Shown here: positions 28,783 through 37,629 of the stretch, piece after piece
How the letters are laid out: the number at the start of each line of letters is the position of its first letter
Numbering within the stretch: position 1 is the first letter of the stretch
Assembly (NCBI GenBank): GCA_947503305.1
Contig: CANNDF010000003.1
Location: forward strand, 310,001 to 374,000
From: an uncultured Dokdonia sp.
GTDB lineage: Bacteria > Bacteroidota > Bacteroidia > Flavobacteriales > Flavobacteriaceae
DNA length: 64,000 nucleotides
Reading direction: 5' to 3'
The notes under the pieces: generated by a model
Told to the model about the DNA's origin: nothing
The model's input: the letters and a program-made list of their open reading frames with translations, nothing else
Database searches by the model: none
Translations under genes and position numbers: made by a program

Positions 28783-29522
28783 AAAACAAGACAGTAATTA
28801 TTACAGGCGCATCTTCAGGAATAGGTAAAGAAGTTGCAAGATATTTTATAGAAAGAGAAAGTAACGTTGTTATGAACTCTTCTAATGAGGAGAACTTAAA
28901 AAATACATATGAAGAATTAGGTGCTCCAGCTAATGCCATTTATTATGCAGGTGATATTAGTAAAAAAGAAACTGGGAAAAAACTTGCTCAGGTTGCTATT
29001 GAAAAATTTTAAACTATAGATGTGTTAATTAATAATGCAGGTGTATTTGCACCAAAGCCATTTTTGGAAGTAGAAGAAACAGATCTGGATCATTTTTGGA
29101 ATGTAAATCTTAAAGGCACCTATTTTACATCTCAAGCAGTAATTCCACAGATGAAACGTCAACAAAATGGTTCTATAATTAATATAGGAACGGTTCTCGT
29201 TGATCATGCTTTAGATGGATTCCCAGCAACAGCGCCGATTACTAGTAAAGGAGCTATTCATTCCTTAACTAGACAATTAGCAGCAGAATTTGGAAAAGAG
29301 AATATAACTGTAAATACCATAGCTCCTGGGATTATACGAAGTCCATTGCAAGATAAAATAGGCGTTCAAGATGCCGACAGTCTAGCTGGATTACACCTAT
29401 TAAATAGAATAGGGGAAACTCATGAAATCGCCGAAGCCGCTTATTATATAGCAAGCGCAAGCTTCGTGACTGGAGAAACTATTAATGTTGCAGGAGGACA
29501 CACTATTGGTCATGCAATCTAA
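28779..29522 (+). pseudogene. Short-chain dehydrogenase/reductase interrupted by one in-frame stop
   Basis: The frame encodes a full ~247-residue SDR: TGASSGIG cofactor motif near residue 11, NNAG at about 82, and a C-terminal GETINVAGG. A single TAA at 29010-29012 interrupts it, between QVAIEKF and TIDVLINNAG. No frameshift is present. One substitution (AAA to TAA) would explain it. The active-site YxxxK region reads TAPITSKGA: Lys is kept but the usual Tyr is Ile/Thr-like, so activity was doubtful even before the stop. Sequencing error, true decay or readthrough are all possible. It is coupled to the tautomerase gene. Confidence 0.85.
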
Positions 29523-29533
29523 AAAAAAAGAAT

Positions 29534-29902
29534 ATGTATATAGATGATATAAAAGAAATCGAACGTCTAATCAAAGATTATTTTGAAGGGATCTATTATG
29601 GAGACAGCAACAAACTCCAAAAATGTTTTCATGAAAATGTATATATCTACGGAGATATCAAAGGAGTAGAGTATCTAAAAAGCATATCTGATTATATAGA
29701 TGGTGTTAATAACAGAAAAAGTCCTGAAGAACTTCATGAAGAATTTGCTATGAAAGTTATAGGCATAGATGTTCTAGAGAAAATTGCCATGGCAAAGTTA
29801 CATGTACCTATGCTAGGATATAATTACTATGACTATATCTCTCTTTCAAAAATTGATGATCAATGGAAAATGGTAAATAAAGTATTTACACATGTAGATT
29901 AA
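29534..29902 (+). CDS. NTF2-like (SnoaL/lumazine-binding-like) protein
   Basis: 122 aa, single cone-shaped NTF2-like domain: helical start DIKEIERLIKDYFEGIYYGD, then FHENVYIYGD, and terminal strand DDQWKMVNKVFTHVD. Cytosolic, with no signal. It lies 11 bp after the SDR frame, so it is the third gene of the tautomerase unit. Such small domains often are isomerases or ligand binders, but no catalytic role is visible. Confidence 0.82.
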   Translation: MYIDDIKEIERLIKDYFEGIYYGDSNKLQKCFHENVYIYGDIKGVEYLKSISDYIDGVNNRKSPEELHEEFAMKVIGIDVLEKIAMAKLHVPMLGYNYYDYISLSKIDDQWKMVNKVFTHVD

Positions 29903-29924
29903 AAAGTTGTTTCGTTGTGTTTAA

Positions 29925-29956
29925 GGTAGTAGTCGTTTTTATAAGCGGCTACTGCT
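29925..29956 (+). ncRNA. Stable hairpin in a structured 3' region
   Basis: About 10-bp stem around AGTAGTCG/CGGCTACT with a 10-nt loop. A smaller GCTC/GAGC hairpin and then a terminator follow, so the 86 bases 29925-30010 fold as consecutive hairpins. This could be a 3' UTR element, a small RNA or a leader of the next gene; nothing distinguishes these from sequence alone. Confidence 0.3.
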
Positions 29957-29977
29957 CTTAATTGTTGAGCAACTATG

Positions 29978-30010
29978 AAAGCGTGAGTTATTAGAACTTG
30001 CGCTTTTTTT
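29978..30010 (+). terminator. Rho-independent terminator after the tautomerase/SDR/NTF2 unit
   Basis: Stem AAGCGTGAGTT paired with AACTTGCGCTT (two G-T wobbles), 5-nt loop, then a run of seven T. Confidence 0.8.
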
Positions 30011-30140
30011 ATACATTTATAGAATCTGAATAAAACTACCCCTTCATTATCATTTTTTCAGATTATAAATAGTTACATCATCATATATAGCATTGGAAAA
30101 TAATCAACAGGTTTTCCTTTCTATATAATTGTAATCAAAG

Positions 30141-30320
30141 ATGTTATTTATAAAATCTATGAATACGATCATTAAAAAATGGACTGATAATATAGTTAAG
30201 CTAACTATTAAAGTATGTTACTTTAGTATAATCTGCATGTGCCCTATCTTCAGTTTTAGTCAAGGTCAAATACAAACATGTAATTCTGATTTTTTTATAA
30301 AAAAACAAATTAACACATGA
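30141..30320 (+). CDS. Small exported protein or truncated remnant, coupled to the TolB-like gene
   Basis: 59-aa frame with a positively charged start, a hydrophobic core (FSIICMCPIFSF) and a plausible cleavage after FSQ, leaving about 18 residues (GQIQTCNSDFFIKKQINT). Its stop overlaps the next ATG (ATGA), as in coupled pairs. It is below the usual gene-calling length. It may be a real small secreted peptide or the 5' stump of a lost exported protein. No homologue is recognised. Confidence 0.4.
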   Translation: MLFIKSMNTIIKKWTDNIVKLTIKVCYFSIICMCPIFSFSQGQIQTCNSDFFIKKQINT

Positions 30321-31228
30321 AAAAAATACTCTTTATTATAAGTATATGTTTTTTTTCATGTACTGTACTTTTTTCTCAAGAGTTAAATGCCCCGTTTATT
30401 AAAGATGTCAAAATTGTATTTGTATCATATAGAACAGGAACTGCAGACCTTTTTATGATGAATTCTGATGGAAGTGATTTACAGCAAATCACAAATTCAA
30501 AAGAAGATAATCGATTTCCAGTTCAGATAGATCAAAATACCATTGGGTTTACAAAAATTGATAGTCTTAGAAATTTTAAAAAATATCAAGTAGATATCCA
30601 TACAGGGATTGAAAAAAAACAAGAAGTAGATCCTATAGTACCTGGAGCAGATTGGGAAAATATTGATAGTTCTGGACGATATATAGCCTATTATAAGAGT
30701 ATTCAAGGAGTTAATGAACTATATATCTATGATACTCTTGAAAAATATGAAAAACAAATTACAAGAAATTTAAAAAATAATATCGTTGCTCACTCCGTAA
30801 ATCATACTTGGTCTCCAGACGGTAAACAAATAGCTTTTATGAGTGGGCCAGATTGGTATCATCAGTTTATACGAGTATACGACTTAGAAAAAGATATAAT
30901 TAGGACTGTAACAAAAAGAGGGTATATGAACTCTGGCTTATTGTGGCTTAAAGACAATAGTACACTGTTAGCAAATCTTAAAATCAGAAATGAGACGCTT
31001 TATGACTTATATCATGTATCTTCAGAAAATGGTCAGGTACGACAGATAACAAAAGGAATAAATTTACATCCTAATATTTCTCCAGACGGCAATTGGATCG
31101 TATTTGAAAGTCAAAGACATGGTAATGATGGAGAAGTATATATTATGCGTCCAGACGGAACAAATCAAATAAGACTCACTAATAATCCTAATTATAATGG
31201 AAGATGTATCTGGTTTCGATTAAAATAA
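30317..31228 (+). CDS. Exported TolB-like (PD40) beta-propeller protein
   Basis: 303 aa with a signal peptide ending FSQE. Repeated TolB/PD40 blades are seen: IVFVSYRTGTADLFMMNSDG, HTWSPDGKQIAFMSG, NISPDGNWIVFESQRHGN followed by DGEVYIMRPDGTNQIRLT. Only a propeller is present, so a binding or scaffold role is likely. It precedes the amidohydrolase gene by 37 bp in the same direction. The combination of TolB-like propeller and amidohydrolase is common in Bacteroidota, sometimes as fusions. Confidence 0.82.
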   Translation: MKKILFIISICFFSCTVLFSQELNAPFIKDVKIVFVSYRTGTADLFMMNSDGSDLQQITNSKEDNRFPVQIDQNTIGFTKIDSLRNFKKYQVDIHTGIEKKQEVDPIVPGADWENIDSSGRYIAYYKSIQGVNELYIYDTLEKYEKQITRNLKNNIVAHSVNHTWSPDGKQIAFMSGPDWYHQFIRVYDLEKDIIRTVTKRGYMNSGLLWLKDNSTLLANLKIRNETLYDLYHVSSENGQVRQITKGINLHPNISPDGNWIVFESQRHGNDGEVYIMRPDGTNQIRLTNNPNYNGRCIWFRLK

Positions 31229-31265
31229 GAAATCCATTATCCATTAAAAAGTAAGACGTTATATC

Positions 31266-32828
31266 ATGAAAAAACAACTACTCCTTACCTTCACATTTAT
31301 TTTGAGTGTATACGCTTTCGCGAAAGCGCAAACCCAACAAGGCCCATTTAATCAACTTATAATTAGAGGTGTAACTGTGATTAATGGCGATGGGGCACCT
31401 CCTATAGGCCCTGTAGATATTGTAGTAGAAAATAATACAATACACCAAATAAAAGTAGTAGGATATCCGGGAGTACCTATTGATCAAACCAAACGTCCTC
31501 AATTAAAAAGTGGAGGAAAAGAACTTGATGCCAATGGTATGTTTCTTTTACCAGGTTTTGTAGATATGCATGGGCATATAGGAGGAGTAGCACAAGGAGC
31601 AGATTGGGATTATGTATTTAAATTATGGATGGCACATGGAGTTACTACAGTACGAGAACCGTCAGGAAGAGGAATTGATTATACACTAGACCTAAAACGT
31701 AGATCGGAGAAAAATGAAATTATTGCACCAAGACTTGTTGCGCATACAGGTTTTGGACAAGGAAGTAAAACACCTATTACCACTGCAGAACAAGCAAGGC
31801 AATGGGTACGAGATAATGCAAAAAAAGGAGCTGATGGTATCAAATTTTTTGGTGCAGAGCCTCATATCATGAAAGCAGCACTGGATGAAAATAAAAAATT
31901 AGGCCTCACCTCTTCCATGCATCATGCGCAATTAAGTGTTGCCCGCTGGAACGTATTACACTCGGCAAGAGCAGGTTTAACATCTATGGAGCATTGGTAT
32001 GGATTACCAGAAGCACTTTTTGAAGATCGTACAGTACAAGATTACCCTCTGGATTATAATTATAATAACGAGCAACATCGTTTTGGAGAAGCTGGACGCT
32101 TATGGAAACAAGCTGCAGTGCCATATTCAGATCATTGGAATGCAGTTATGGAAGAACTTTTAGCATTAGACTTTACACTTGATCCTACATTTAATATCTA
32201 TGAAGCCAGTCGTGATTTAATGCGTGCACGTCGCGCCGAATGGCATGAGGACTATACATTGCCATCGTTATGGCGTTTTTACCAACCTAGCAAAATTTCA
32301 CACGGATCCTATTGGCATTTTTGGGGAACCGAAGAAGAAGTCGCTTGGCGCGAAAACTATCGCCTATGGATGACATTCATAAATGAATATAAAAATCGAG
32401 GAGGACGAGTAACTACAGGGTCTGATTCTGGTTTTATATTTCAATTATATGGCTTTGCCTATATCAGAGAGTTAGAACTATTAAGAGAAGCGGGATTTCA
32501 TCCTATGGAAGTCATACGCGCTGCTACACTTAATGGTGCCGAAGCTTTAAGAATGGATGATAAAATAGGCTCTATACAAGTAGGAAAACTTGCAGATTTT
32601 GTGATTGTAGAAGAAAATCCACTTCAAAATTTAAAAGTACTCTATGGTACGGGAGCTATAAAGCTTACAGAAGATAACAAAGTGATTCGTGCAGGAGGTG
32701 TAAAATACACTGTCAAAGATGGAATTATTTATGATGCCAAGCAATTGCTGAGAGACGTAAAAGCTATGGTTGATAAAGCAAAGGCCGAAGAGGGTTTTGA
32801 AATCAAACAACCAGGAGTCGATGATTAA
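31266..32828 (+). CDS. Exported metal-dependent amidohydrolase
   Basis: 520 aa. The signal peptide contains the AFAKA peptide of a palindrome copy right before the predicted cleavage. The amidohydrolase superfamily fold is clear: FVDMHGHIGG (HxH), GADGIKFF (Lys region), SSMHHAQLS and SMEHWYG (His ligands), TTGSDSG (Asp), and the terminal GKLADFVIVEENPLQ of the small beta-domain. It probably hydrolyses amide or lactam bonds of peptides or cyclic amides in the periplasm. Exact substrate is unknown. Likely cotranscribed with the TolB-like gene. Confidence 0.87.
   Translation: MKKQLLLTFTFILSVYAFAKAQTQQGPFNQLIIRGVTVINGDGAPPIGPVDIVVENNTIHQIKVVGYPGVPIDQTKRPQLKSGGKELDANGMFLLPGFVDMHGHIGGVAQGADWDYVFKLWMAHGVTTVREPSGRGIDYTLDLKRRSEKNEIIAPRLVAHTGFGQGSKTPITTAEQARQWVRDNAKKGADGIKFFGAEPHIMKAALDENKKLGLTSSMHHAQLSVARWNVLHSARAGLTSMEHWYGLPEALFEDRTVQDYPLDYNYNNEQHRFGEAGRLWKQAAVPYSDHWNAVMEELLALDFTLDPTFNIYEASRDLMRARRAEWHEDYTLPSLWRFYQPSKISHGSYWHFWGTEEEVAWRENYRLWMTFINEYKNRGGRVTTGSDSGFIFQLYGFAYIRELELLREAGFHPMEVIRAATLNGAEALRMDDKIGSIQVGKLADFVIVEENPLQNLKVLYGTGAIKLTEDNKVIRAGGVKYTVKDGIIYDAKQLLRDVKAMVDKAKAEEGFEIKQPGVDD
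31314..31327. repeat. Palindrome GCTTTCGCGAAAGC, copy 5 (in amidohydrolase signal peptide)
   Basis: Perfect copy encoding AFAKA at residues 17-21, exactly the small-residue region recognised by signal peptidase. Confidence 0.95.
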
Positions 32829-32857
32829 TGTTTAAAAATATCTATGCGCTCATAAGA

Positions 32858-33346
32858 CTATGGATAAAGCAGGCTCTCTATGGTTTCATAATCAATAGTA
32901 CCATCCTCATTTCGGAAATAAGCTATCAATACCTCCCCCCAAGTAGTGCCATCAGAAAAATCGGCGATAATCCAACGATGATTTAAAACCTGTACTTGAT
33001 TGACCTGGTACGGTCTATTATCACCTACATAGGGAACTAATACATTCCCATTAACAGTATTCAATTCATATACCCCATCTATAATCACAGGCATAAAAGC
33101 ACTCACATCGATAGCATCATTTTCATAATACTCATATGCATTTGAGTTGGTCAACAATCCAAAGTATTCAGAAGTAAAAAGACGTTCATTTAACACATTA
33201 AGACTATCACTATACTTTTGATTGGTTTCTTCTAACTTTACAATTTGTTTCTGTTGATTCTCATACACTTTTGTGTTATTCACATACTGGAATATCACCC
33301 AGAGTGACACAAATAAAAAGAGGTACATAAAAATATTACGTTTCAT
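32858..33346 (-). CDS. Membrane-anchored coiled-coil protein of unknown function
   Basis: 162 aa: an N-terminal TM anchor (~6-22), a coiled-coil stretch (~28-60, EETNQKYSDSLNVLNERLF), then a ~100-residue beta-rich domain with WIIADFSDGTTWGEVLIAYF. I do not recognise a named family beyond similar flavobacterial hypothetical proteins. The start overlaps the end of the MBL hydrolase gene by 11 bp, so the pair is cotranscribed leftward. Confidence 0.72.
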   Translation of the reverse strand: MKRNIFMYLFLFVSLWVIFQYVNNTKVYENQQKQIVKLEETNQKYSDSLNVLNERLFTSEYFGLLTNSNAYEYYENDAIDVSAFMPVIIDGVYELNTVNGNVLVPYVGDNRPYQVNQVQVLNHRWIIADFSDGTTWGEVLIAYFRNEDGTIDYETIESLLYP

Positions 33347-34139
33347 CTATCGTAGTTAAAGTTAAGCCATCATAGGCTAGATATATTGATTTAGGTAGTT
33401 TTTTTTCGACATCTGCATGAAATCCCATATCATGACTTATATGGGTAAAATACGTGCGTTGAGGGTTTATTTTTTGAATAAGTGCTATTGCTTCATCTAC
33501 ATTCAAATGTGTAGGATGTTCTTTATAACGTAAGACATTTAAAACAAGTATATCTAATCCTTTTAGTTTTTTAATTTCTAAATCGGGAATAGTTTTTACA
33601 TCTGTGAGGTAAGCAATATTCCCAAAACGATATCCAAAGATCTGTAAATCCCCATGATATGCTTCTATAGGAACTACCTGTATCCCTCCCAACATAATAG
33701 ACTGACCATTAATTACTTCATGTGCTTTTACACTTGGAGCGCCAGGGTATTTATTCTCTGTTTCAAAGATATATTCAAAACGCTTTTTTAATGTATCTAA
33801 AACTCGTTTATGACCATAAATGGGAAGATCTCCTTGTCTAAATACGAAAGGTCTAATATCATCTAATCCCGCTACATGATCTGCATGTTCATGGGTAAAT
33901 AAAATTCCATTCAATAAAACAAGATCTCCAGAAGGAGTGCGCTTTCGCGAAAGCGTACTTAACATCTGTGCTCTAAAATCAGGACCACAATCTATAACAT
34001 ATCTATAATCATCCCATTCTAAAAGTACTGAGACTCTAAGGCGGGTATCCCTTGGATCTTTACTTAAACAGACAGGGTGGTCACTCCCTATTACCGGAAT
34101 CCCCTGTGAAGTGCCTGTACCGAGAAAAGTTATTGTCAA
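33336..34139 (-). CDS. MBL-fold metallo-hydrolase, PhnP-like
   Basis: 267 aa, cytosolic. It starts with GTGTSQGIPVIG and contains CLSKDPRDTRLRVSVLL, DCGPDFR, the HxHxDH metal motif in THEHADHVAGLDD, and later FTHISHDMGFH. This order matches PhnP/cyclic-phosphate phosphodiesterase-type MBL proteins. The palindrome copy at 33941 adds LSRKR in the loop before the metal motif. Natural substrate is unknown; no phn genes are nearby. Overlaps the coiled-coil gene. Confidence 0.85.
   Translation of the reverse strand: MTITFLGTGTSQGIPVIGSDHPVCLSKDPRDTRLRVSVLLEWDDYRYVIDCGPDFRAQMLSTLSRKRTPSGDLVLLNGILFTHEHADHVAGLDDIRPFVFRQGDLPIYGHKRVLDTLKKRFEYIFETENKYPGAPSVKAHEVINGQSIMLGGIQVVPIEAYHGDLQIFGYRFGNIAYLTDVKTIPDLEIKKLKGLDILVLNVLRYKEHPTHLNVDEAIALIQKINPQRTYFTHISHDMGFHADVEKKLPKSIYLAYDGLTLTTIDET
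33941..33954. repeat. Palindrome GCTTTCGCGAAAGC, copy 6 (in MBL hydrolase gene)
   Basis: Perfect copy within coding sequence, but read in a different frame from the others (LSRKR rather than AFAKA). Confidence 0.95.
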
Positions 34140-34206
34140 CCTATGCTATATTAAAATGATGTATAAGAATCTACACTAATGGTGAACAAAAATACAGTTA
34201 TTTTTT

Positions 34207-34235
34207 TTGCTTGCACTGGTCTTTTAGTATCTTTG
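34207..34235 (+). promoter_or_regulatory. Promoter TTG-N18-TATCTTTG
   Basis: -33 TTG at 34207-34209 and perfect TAnnTTTG at 34228-34235 with near-ideal 18-bp spacing, 31 bp before the downstream ATG. This is the best-matching flavobacterial promoter seen in the window. Confidence 0.7.
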
Positions 34236-34266
34236 AAGACCTATTATAAAGGGGAAAAATAAAACT

Positions 34267-35718
34267 ATGGCAGTTTCAATTCTTGGGGATAGGGAGTTTG
34301 AAAAAGTTCCTTCCATTAAAAACAAAGTTCTCAGAGTAAATCTTAATGAAAACATTTACGGAACCTTCGCAGAAATAGGCGCAGGACAAGAAACCGTAAG
34401 GCATTTTTTTAGAGCTGGTGGTGCAAGCGGTACCATTGCAAAAGCAATGAGTGCCTATGACAAAGACTTTAGTGATGCTATCTATGGAATAGAAGATGAT
34501 GGACGTTATGTAACAGAAAAACGCCTCAAGAAGATGCTATCTCATGAGATGAAACTCATTGAAGATCGTATCTCACGATATAAACAACCCAATAAAATCT
34601 TCTTTAGCTATGCAAATACGGTTGCGACTATTGATTTTGCAAAGAAGTTTAAAGGACATGGTTGGGTAGGTATTAAGTTTCAAATATCACCAGATGGTGA
34701 TTTTAATGAAATTATTTTACATGTTCGTTTTCACGAAAATGATGCACGTCTCCAGCAACTTACCCTGGGTACATTAGGTGTTAATCTTATATACGGCGCT
34801 TTTTATAAGCACGATAATCCAAAACATCTACTCCGATATCTCTATGATCATATAGATAAAGATCAAATTGAGATTGATACTATAAATTTTTCAGGCCCAC
34901 AGTTTGAAGAAGTAGATAACCGTTTAATGAGTTTACAACTCGTTAAAAACGGAATGACAGAAGCAGTAATGTTTGATCCAAAAGGGAATAATATCTTACC
35001 CGCAGCTATTCTTTACAAAAAGAATGTACTTGCATTACGAGGTAGTTTTCGTCCCGTTACAAAAGTAAACATGGATATGTATGAGAAATCACTAGCTATG
35101 TTTTTGGATGCAAATCGTGTTAATGAAAAGAAAACCGAAGTTATCTTCGAAATAACACTATCAAATTTACGTGCCGAAGGAGAAATAGACGAAGAAGATT
35201 TTATGGCCAGAGCGCGATTATTATGCTCACTAGGGCAAACTGTAATGATTTCTAATTTTAAGGAATACTATAAAGTTGTTGAATACTTCTCAAACTATAC
35301 AAAAGAACGTATGGGGCTTGTTATGGGAGTAAATAATCTTATCGATGTATTTGATGCAGGCTATTACCGTCATTTAAGTGGAGGAATTTTAGAAGCTTTC
35401 GGAAAATTATTCTTTAAAGATCTCAAGGTATATCTATACCCTATGATGAGTAAGAAAACGGGAGAGCTTACTACCAGTGAAAATTTAAAAGTACACCCTC
35501 GTATGAAAGAACTCTATAAGTTCTTTAAATATAATGGCAAGGTAGTAGATATAGAAAACTATGACCCAAGTATCTCAAATATCTTCTCCAGAGAAGTACT
35601 TCAAATGATCGCAGATGGGAAACAGGGTTGGGAGCAAATGTTACCTGAAGGTGTTGCTGAAATGATTAAATCAAGACAGCAATTTGGTTATAAAAGTATT
35701 GAAGTAGAAAACAAGTAA
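34267..35718 (+). CDS. Conserved flavobacterial cytosolic protein of unknown function
   Basis: 483 aa, no signal peptide or TM segment. The first 45 residues contain GTFAEIGAGQETVRHFFRAGGASGT with a glycine-rich turn; later parts are mixed alpha/beta (KGHGWVGIKFQ, VMGVNNLIDVFDAGYYRHLSGG). Similar proteins are sometimes labelled as nicotinate-nucleotide adenylyltransferase or TonB receptor in databases. Neither label is supported here: there is no HIGH-type nucleotidyl motif and no beta-barrel. It is monocistronic with its own promoter and terminator and may be a metabolic enzyme. Function not assigned. Confidence 0.75.
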   Translation: MAVSILGDREFEKVPSIKNKVLRVNLNENIYGTFAEIGAGQETVRHFFRAGGASGTIAKAMSAYDKDFSDAIYGIEDDGRYVTEKRLKKMLSHEMKLIEDRISRYKQPNKIFFSYANTVATIDFAKKFKGHGWVGIKFQISPDGDFNEIILHVRFHENDARLQQLTLGTLGVNLIYGAFYKHDNPKHLLRYLYDHIDKDQIEIDTINFSGPQFEEVDNRLMSLQLVKNGMTEAVMFDPKGNNILPAAILYKKNVLALRGSFRPVTKVNMDMYEKSLAMFLDANRVNEKKTEVIFEITLSNLRAEGEIDEEDFMARARLLCSLGQTVMISNFKEYYKVVEYFSNYTKERMGLVMGVNNLIDVFDAGYYRHLSGGILEAFGKLFFKDLKVYLYPMMSKKTGELTTSENLKVHPRMKELYKFFKYNGKVVDIENYDPSISNIFSREVLQMIADGKQGWEQMLPEGVAEMIKSRQQFGYKSIEVENK

Positions 35719-35741
35719 TTATTCTAATTATAAGATATAGT

Positions 35742-35772
35742 AACGCTCCATAATATATGGAGCGTTTTTTTA
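35742..35772 (+). terminator. Rho-independent terminator
   Basis: 10-bp stem AACGCTCCAT/ATGGAGCGTT, short AT loop and a run of T, 23 bp after the preceding stop codon. Confidence 0.88.
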
Positions 35773-35867
35773 TTAATAAACTGTACCCCAATACTATTAG
35801 AAACTATTGCATAAAATACATAACTATGATCCTATCAATAAAATAGGTATCTTATAAAAAAAACGAT

Positions 35868-37565
35868 ATGATGACATCAAAGTGTATTGCTATAACGGTA
35901 AGTCTTTGTATACTATCTGTTATAGTGCAGGTTCTATATAGTCAAACCACAAATATGCAAGAACGTCATCTGGAAGTCCCTGATGATATTTATACACCTG
36001 TTTCTAGAGATCATATGCCTAAAGGTCCTGCCTATACTGTAAGAACCAGTGATGTATTTACTACGCAAGTAAACATTGATGAAGATGGAAATGATATTAT
36101 AGGAGATGCCGCAAATGAGCCATCAATAGCTGTTGATCCTACAAACCCAAACCGTATGGTAATAGGCTGGAGACAATTTGATACTATAGATAATAATTTT
36201 AGACAAGCTGGATATGGATATTCATTAGATGGCGGACTATCATGGGTATTTCCAGGTGTTTTAGACCCAGGGAATTTTAGATCAGATCCTGTATTAGATT
36301 TTGATTCAAATGGTAATTTTTATTACAATAGTCTTCAAGGAGATTTTTCATGCGATGTATTTGCCATCCGTGACGGTGGTGTTGTTTGGGAGGCTCCAAT
36401 ACCTGCAAATGGAGGAGATAAACAATGGATGCGCGTAGATCGTACCGAAGGTCTAGGAGCTCAAAATATATATGCACATTGGAATTTATCATTTACTACA
36501 TGTGATGATGCATTTACAAGGTCTACAGATGATGGATTAAGTTTTGAAGATTGTGTTAGTGTGCCTGAGAATCCTTTTTGGGGAACTCTTGCTGTGAATA
36601 GAGACGGTATTTTGTATGTAACAGGTACAAGTGCTTTTGGAAATGGTATTGTAGTTATACGCTCATTTACTGCACAAGATCCTAATGATAACTTTGTTTG
36701 GGAAGATATGAGTATGGTAAATCTAGATGGGTCATTAGATGCATTTGTTCCTATAAATCCTCAAGGACTCTTAGGACAAACATGGGTAGATGTAGATATT
36801 TCTGAAGGACCTGGTCAAGATAATGTATACGTACTAGCATCAGTACGTCGTATATCAAATAGCGACCCAGCAGATGTTATGTTTGCTAGAAGTACAGACG
36901 CTGGAGTAAGCTTTGAAAGCCCTATACGGATTAATACAGATAATAGCACGTCTAACTATCAATGGTTTGGAACAATGGCTGTGGCTCCTAATGGCAGAAT
37001 AGATGTTATATGGTTAGATACGCGGGATGCCCCAGCCGGGACATTCTTCTCAGAATTATATTATTCTTTTTCTGAAGATCAGGGAGTAACATGGTCAGAA
37101 AATGAAAGTATGTCTATCCCATTTGATCCTACAGTTGGGTATCCACAACAAAACAAAATGGGTGATTATTTTGATATGGTTTCTGATAATGAAGGAGCTC
37201 ATATAGCATGGACAAACACCATAAATGGAGGTCAAGATGTGTATTACTCAAGAATTATACCTTCTGATGTACTTTCTAATGAGAACCTAATATTCACAAA
37301 TAATAGTATAATAAGCTACCCAAATCCTTTTACAGACCAAATAACGATCTTATTCAATCTACAACAGCGTGAAAAAATTCAGGTAGAAGTCTATGATATC
37401 TTAGGAAAAAAAATAAGTAGCCTATTAAACGAAGAAACCTCAGGGGAACAAAAAATTATATGGGATGGAACAAATCAGGAAAATAAACCTGTAACAAATG
37501 GAATGTATTTTATATTGCTACGAACTTCAACGACAACAGAGATAATAAAAGTGCTTAAACAATAG
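35868..37565 (+). CDS. Secreted BNR-repeat (sialidase-like) protein with T9SS sorting domain
   Basis: 565 aa with a signal peptide. A six-bladed propeller is suggested by several Asp-box (SxDxGxxW) motifs: SLDGGLSWVFPG, STDDGLSFEDC, STDAGVSFESP, SEDQGVTWSEN. The last ~80 residues are a type A T9SS sorting domain (ISYPNPFTDQITILFNL, VEVYDILGKKI, NGMYFILL). The conserved Arg triad of true sialidases is not evident, so enzymatic function is uncertain. It should be exported to the surface or medium. Confidence 0.82.
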   Translation: MMTSKCIAITVSLCILSVIVQVLYSQTTNMQERHLEVPDDIYTPVSRDHMPKGPAYTVRTSDVFTTQVNIDEDGNDIIGDAANEPSIAVDPTNPNRMVIGWRQFDTIDNNFRQAGYGYSLDGGLSWVFPGVLDPGNFRSDPVLDFDSNGNFYYNSLQGDFSCDVFAIRDGGVVWEAPIPANGGDKQWMRVDRTEGLGAQNIYAHWNLSFTTCDDAFTRSTDDGLSFEDCVSVPENPFWGTLAVNRDGILYVTGTSAFGNGIVVIRSFTAQDPNDNFVWEDMSMVNLDGSLDAFVPINPQGLLGQTWVDVDISEGPGQDNVYVLASVRRISNSDPADVMFARSTDAGVSFESPIRINTDNSTSNYQWFGTMAVAPNGRIDVIWLDTRDAPAGTFFSELYYSFSEDQGVTWSENESMSIPFDPTVGYPQQNKMGDYFDMVSDNEGAHIAWTNTINGGQDVYYSRIIPSDVLSNENLIFTNNSIISYPNPFTDQITILFNLQQREKIQVEVYDILGKKISSLLNEETSGEQKIIWDGTNQENKPVTNGMYFILLRTSTTTEIIKVLKQ

Positions 37566-37569
37566 ATAT

Positions 37570-37610
37570 AAATACAAAGGCTCTTCTAGATTAGAAGAGC
37601 CTTTGTATTT
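37570..37610. terminator. Long bidirectional hairpin between convergent genes
   Basis: 19-bp perfect stem (core CAAAGGCTCTTCTA) with a 3-nt loop, located between the BNR protein and bcp genes. AT-rich ends on both sides fit a shared terminator. Confidence 0.8.
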
Positions 37611-37629
37611 ATATCTTGAAGCATCATTA

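Noticed and set aside
34267-35718. Nicotinate-nucleotide adenylyltransferase or TonB receptor
   Set aside because: No nucleotidyltransferase HxGH-type motif, no beta-barrel and no signal peptide.
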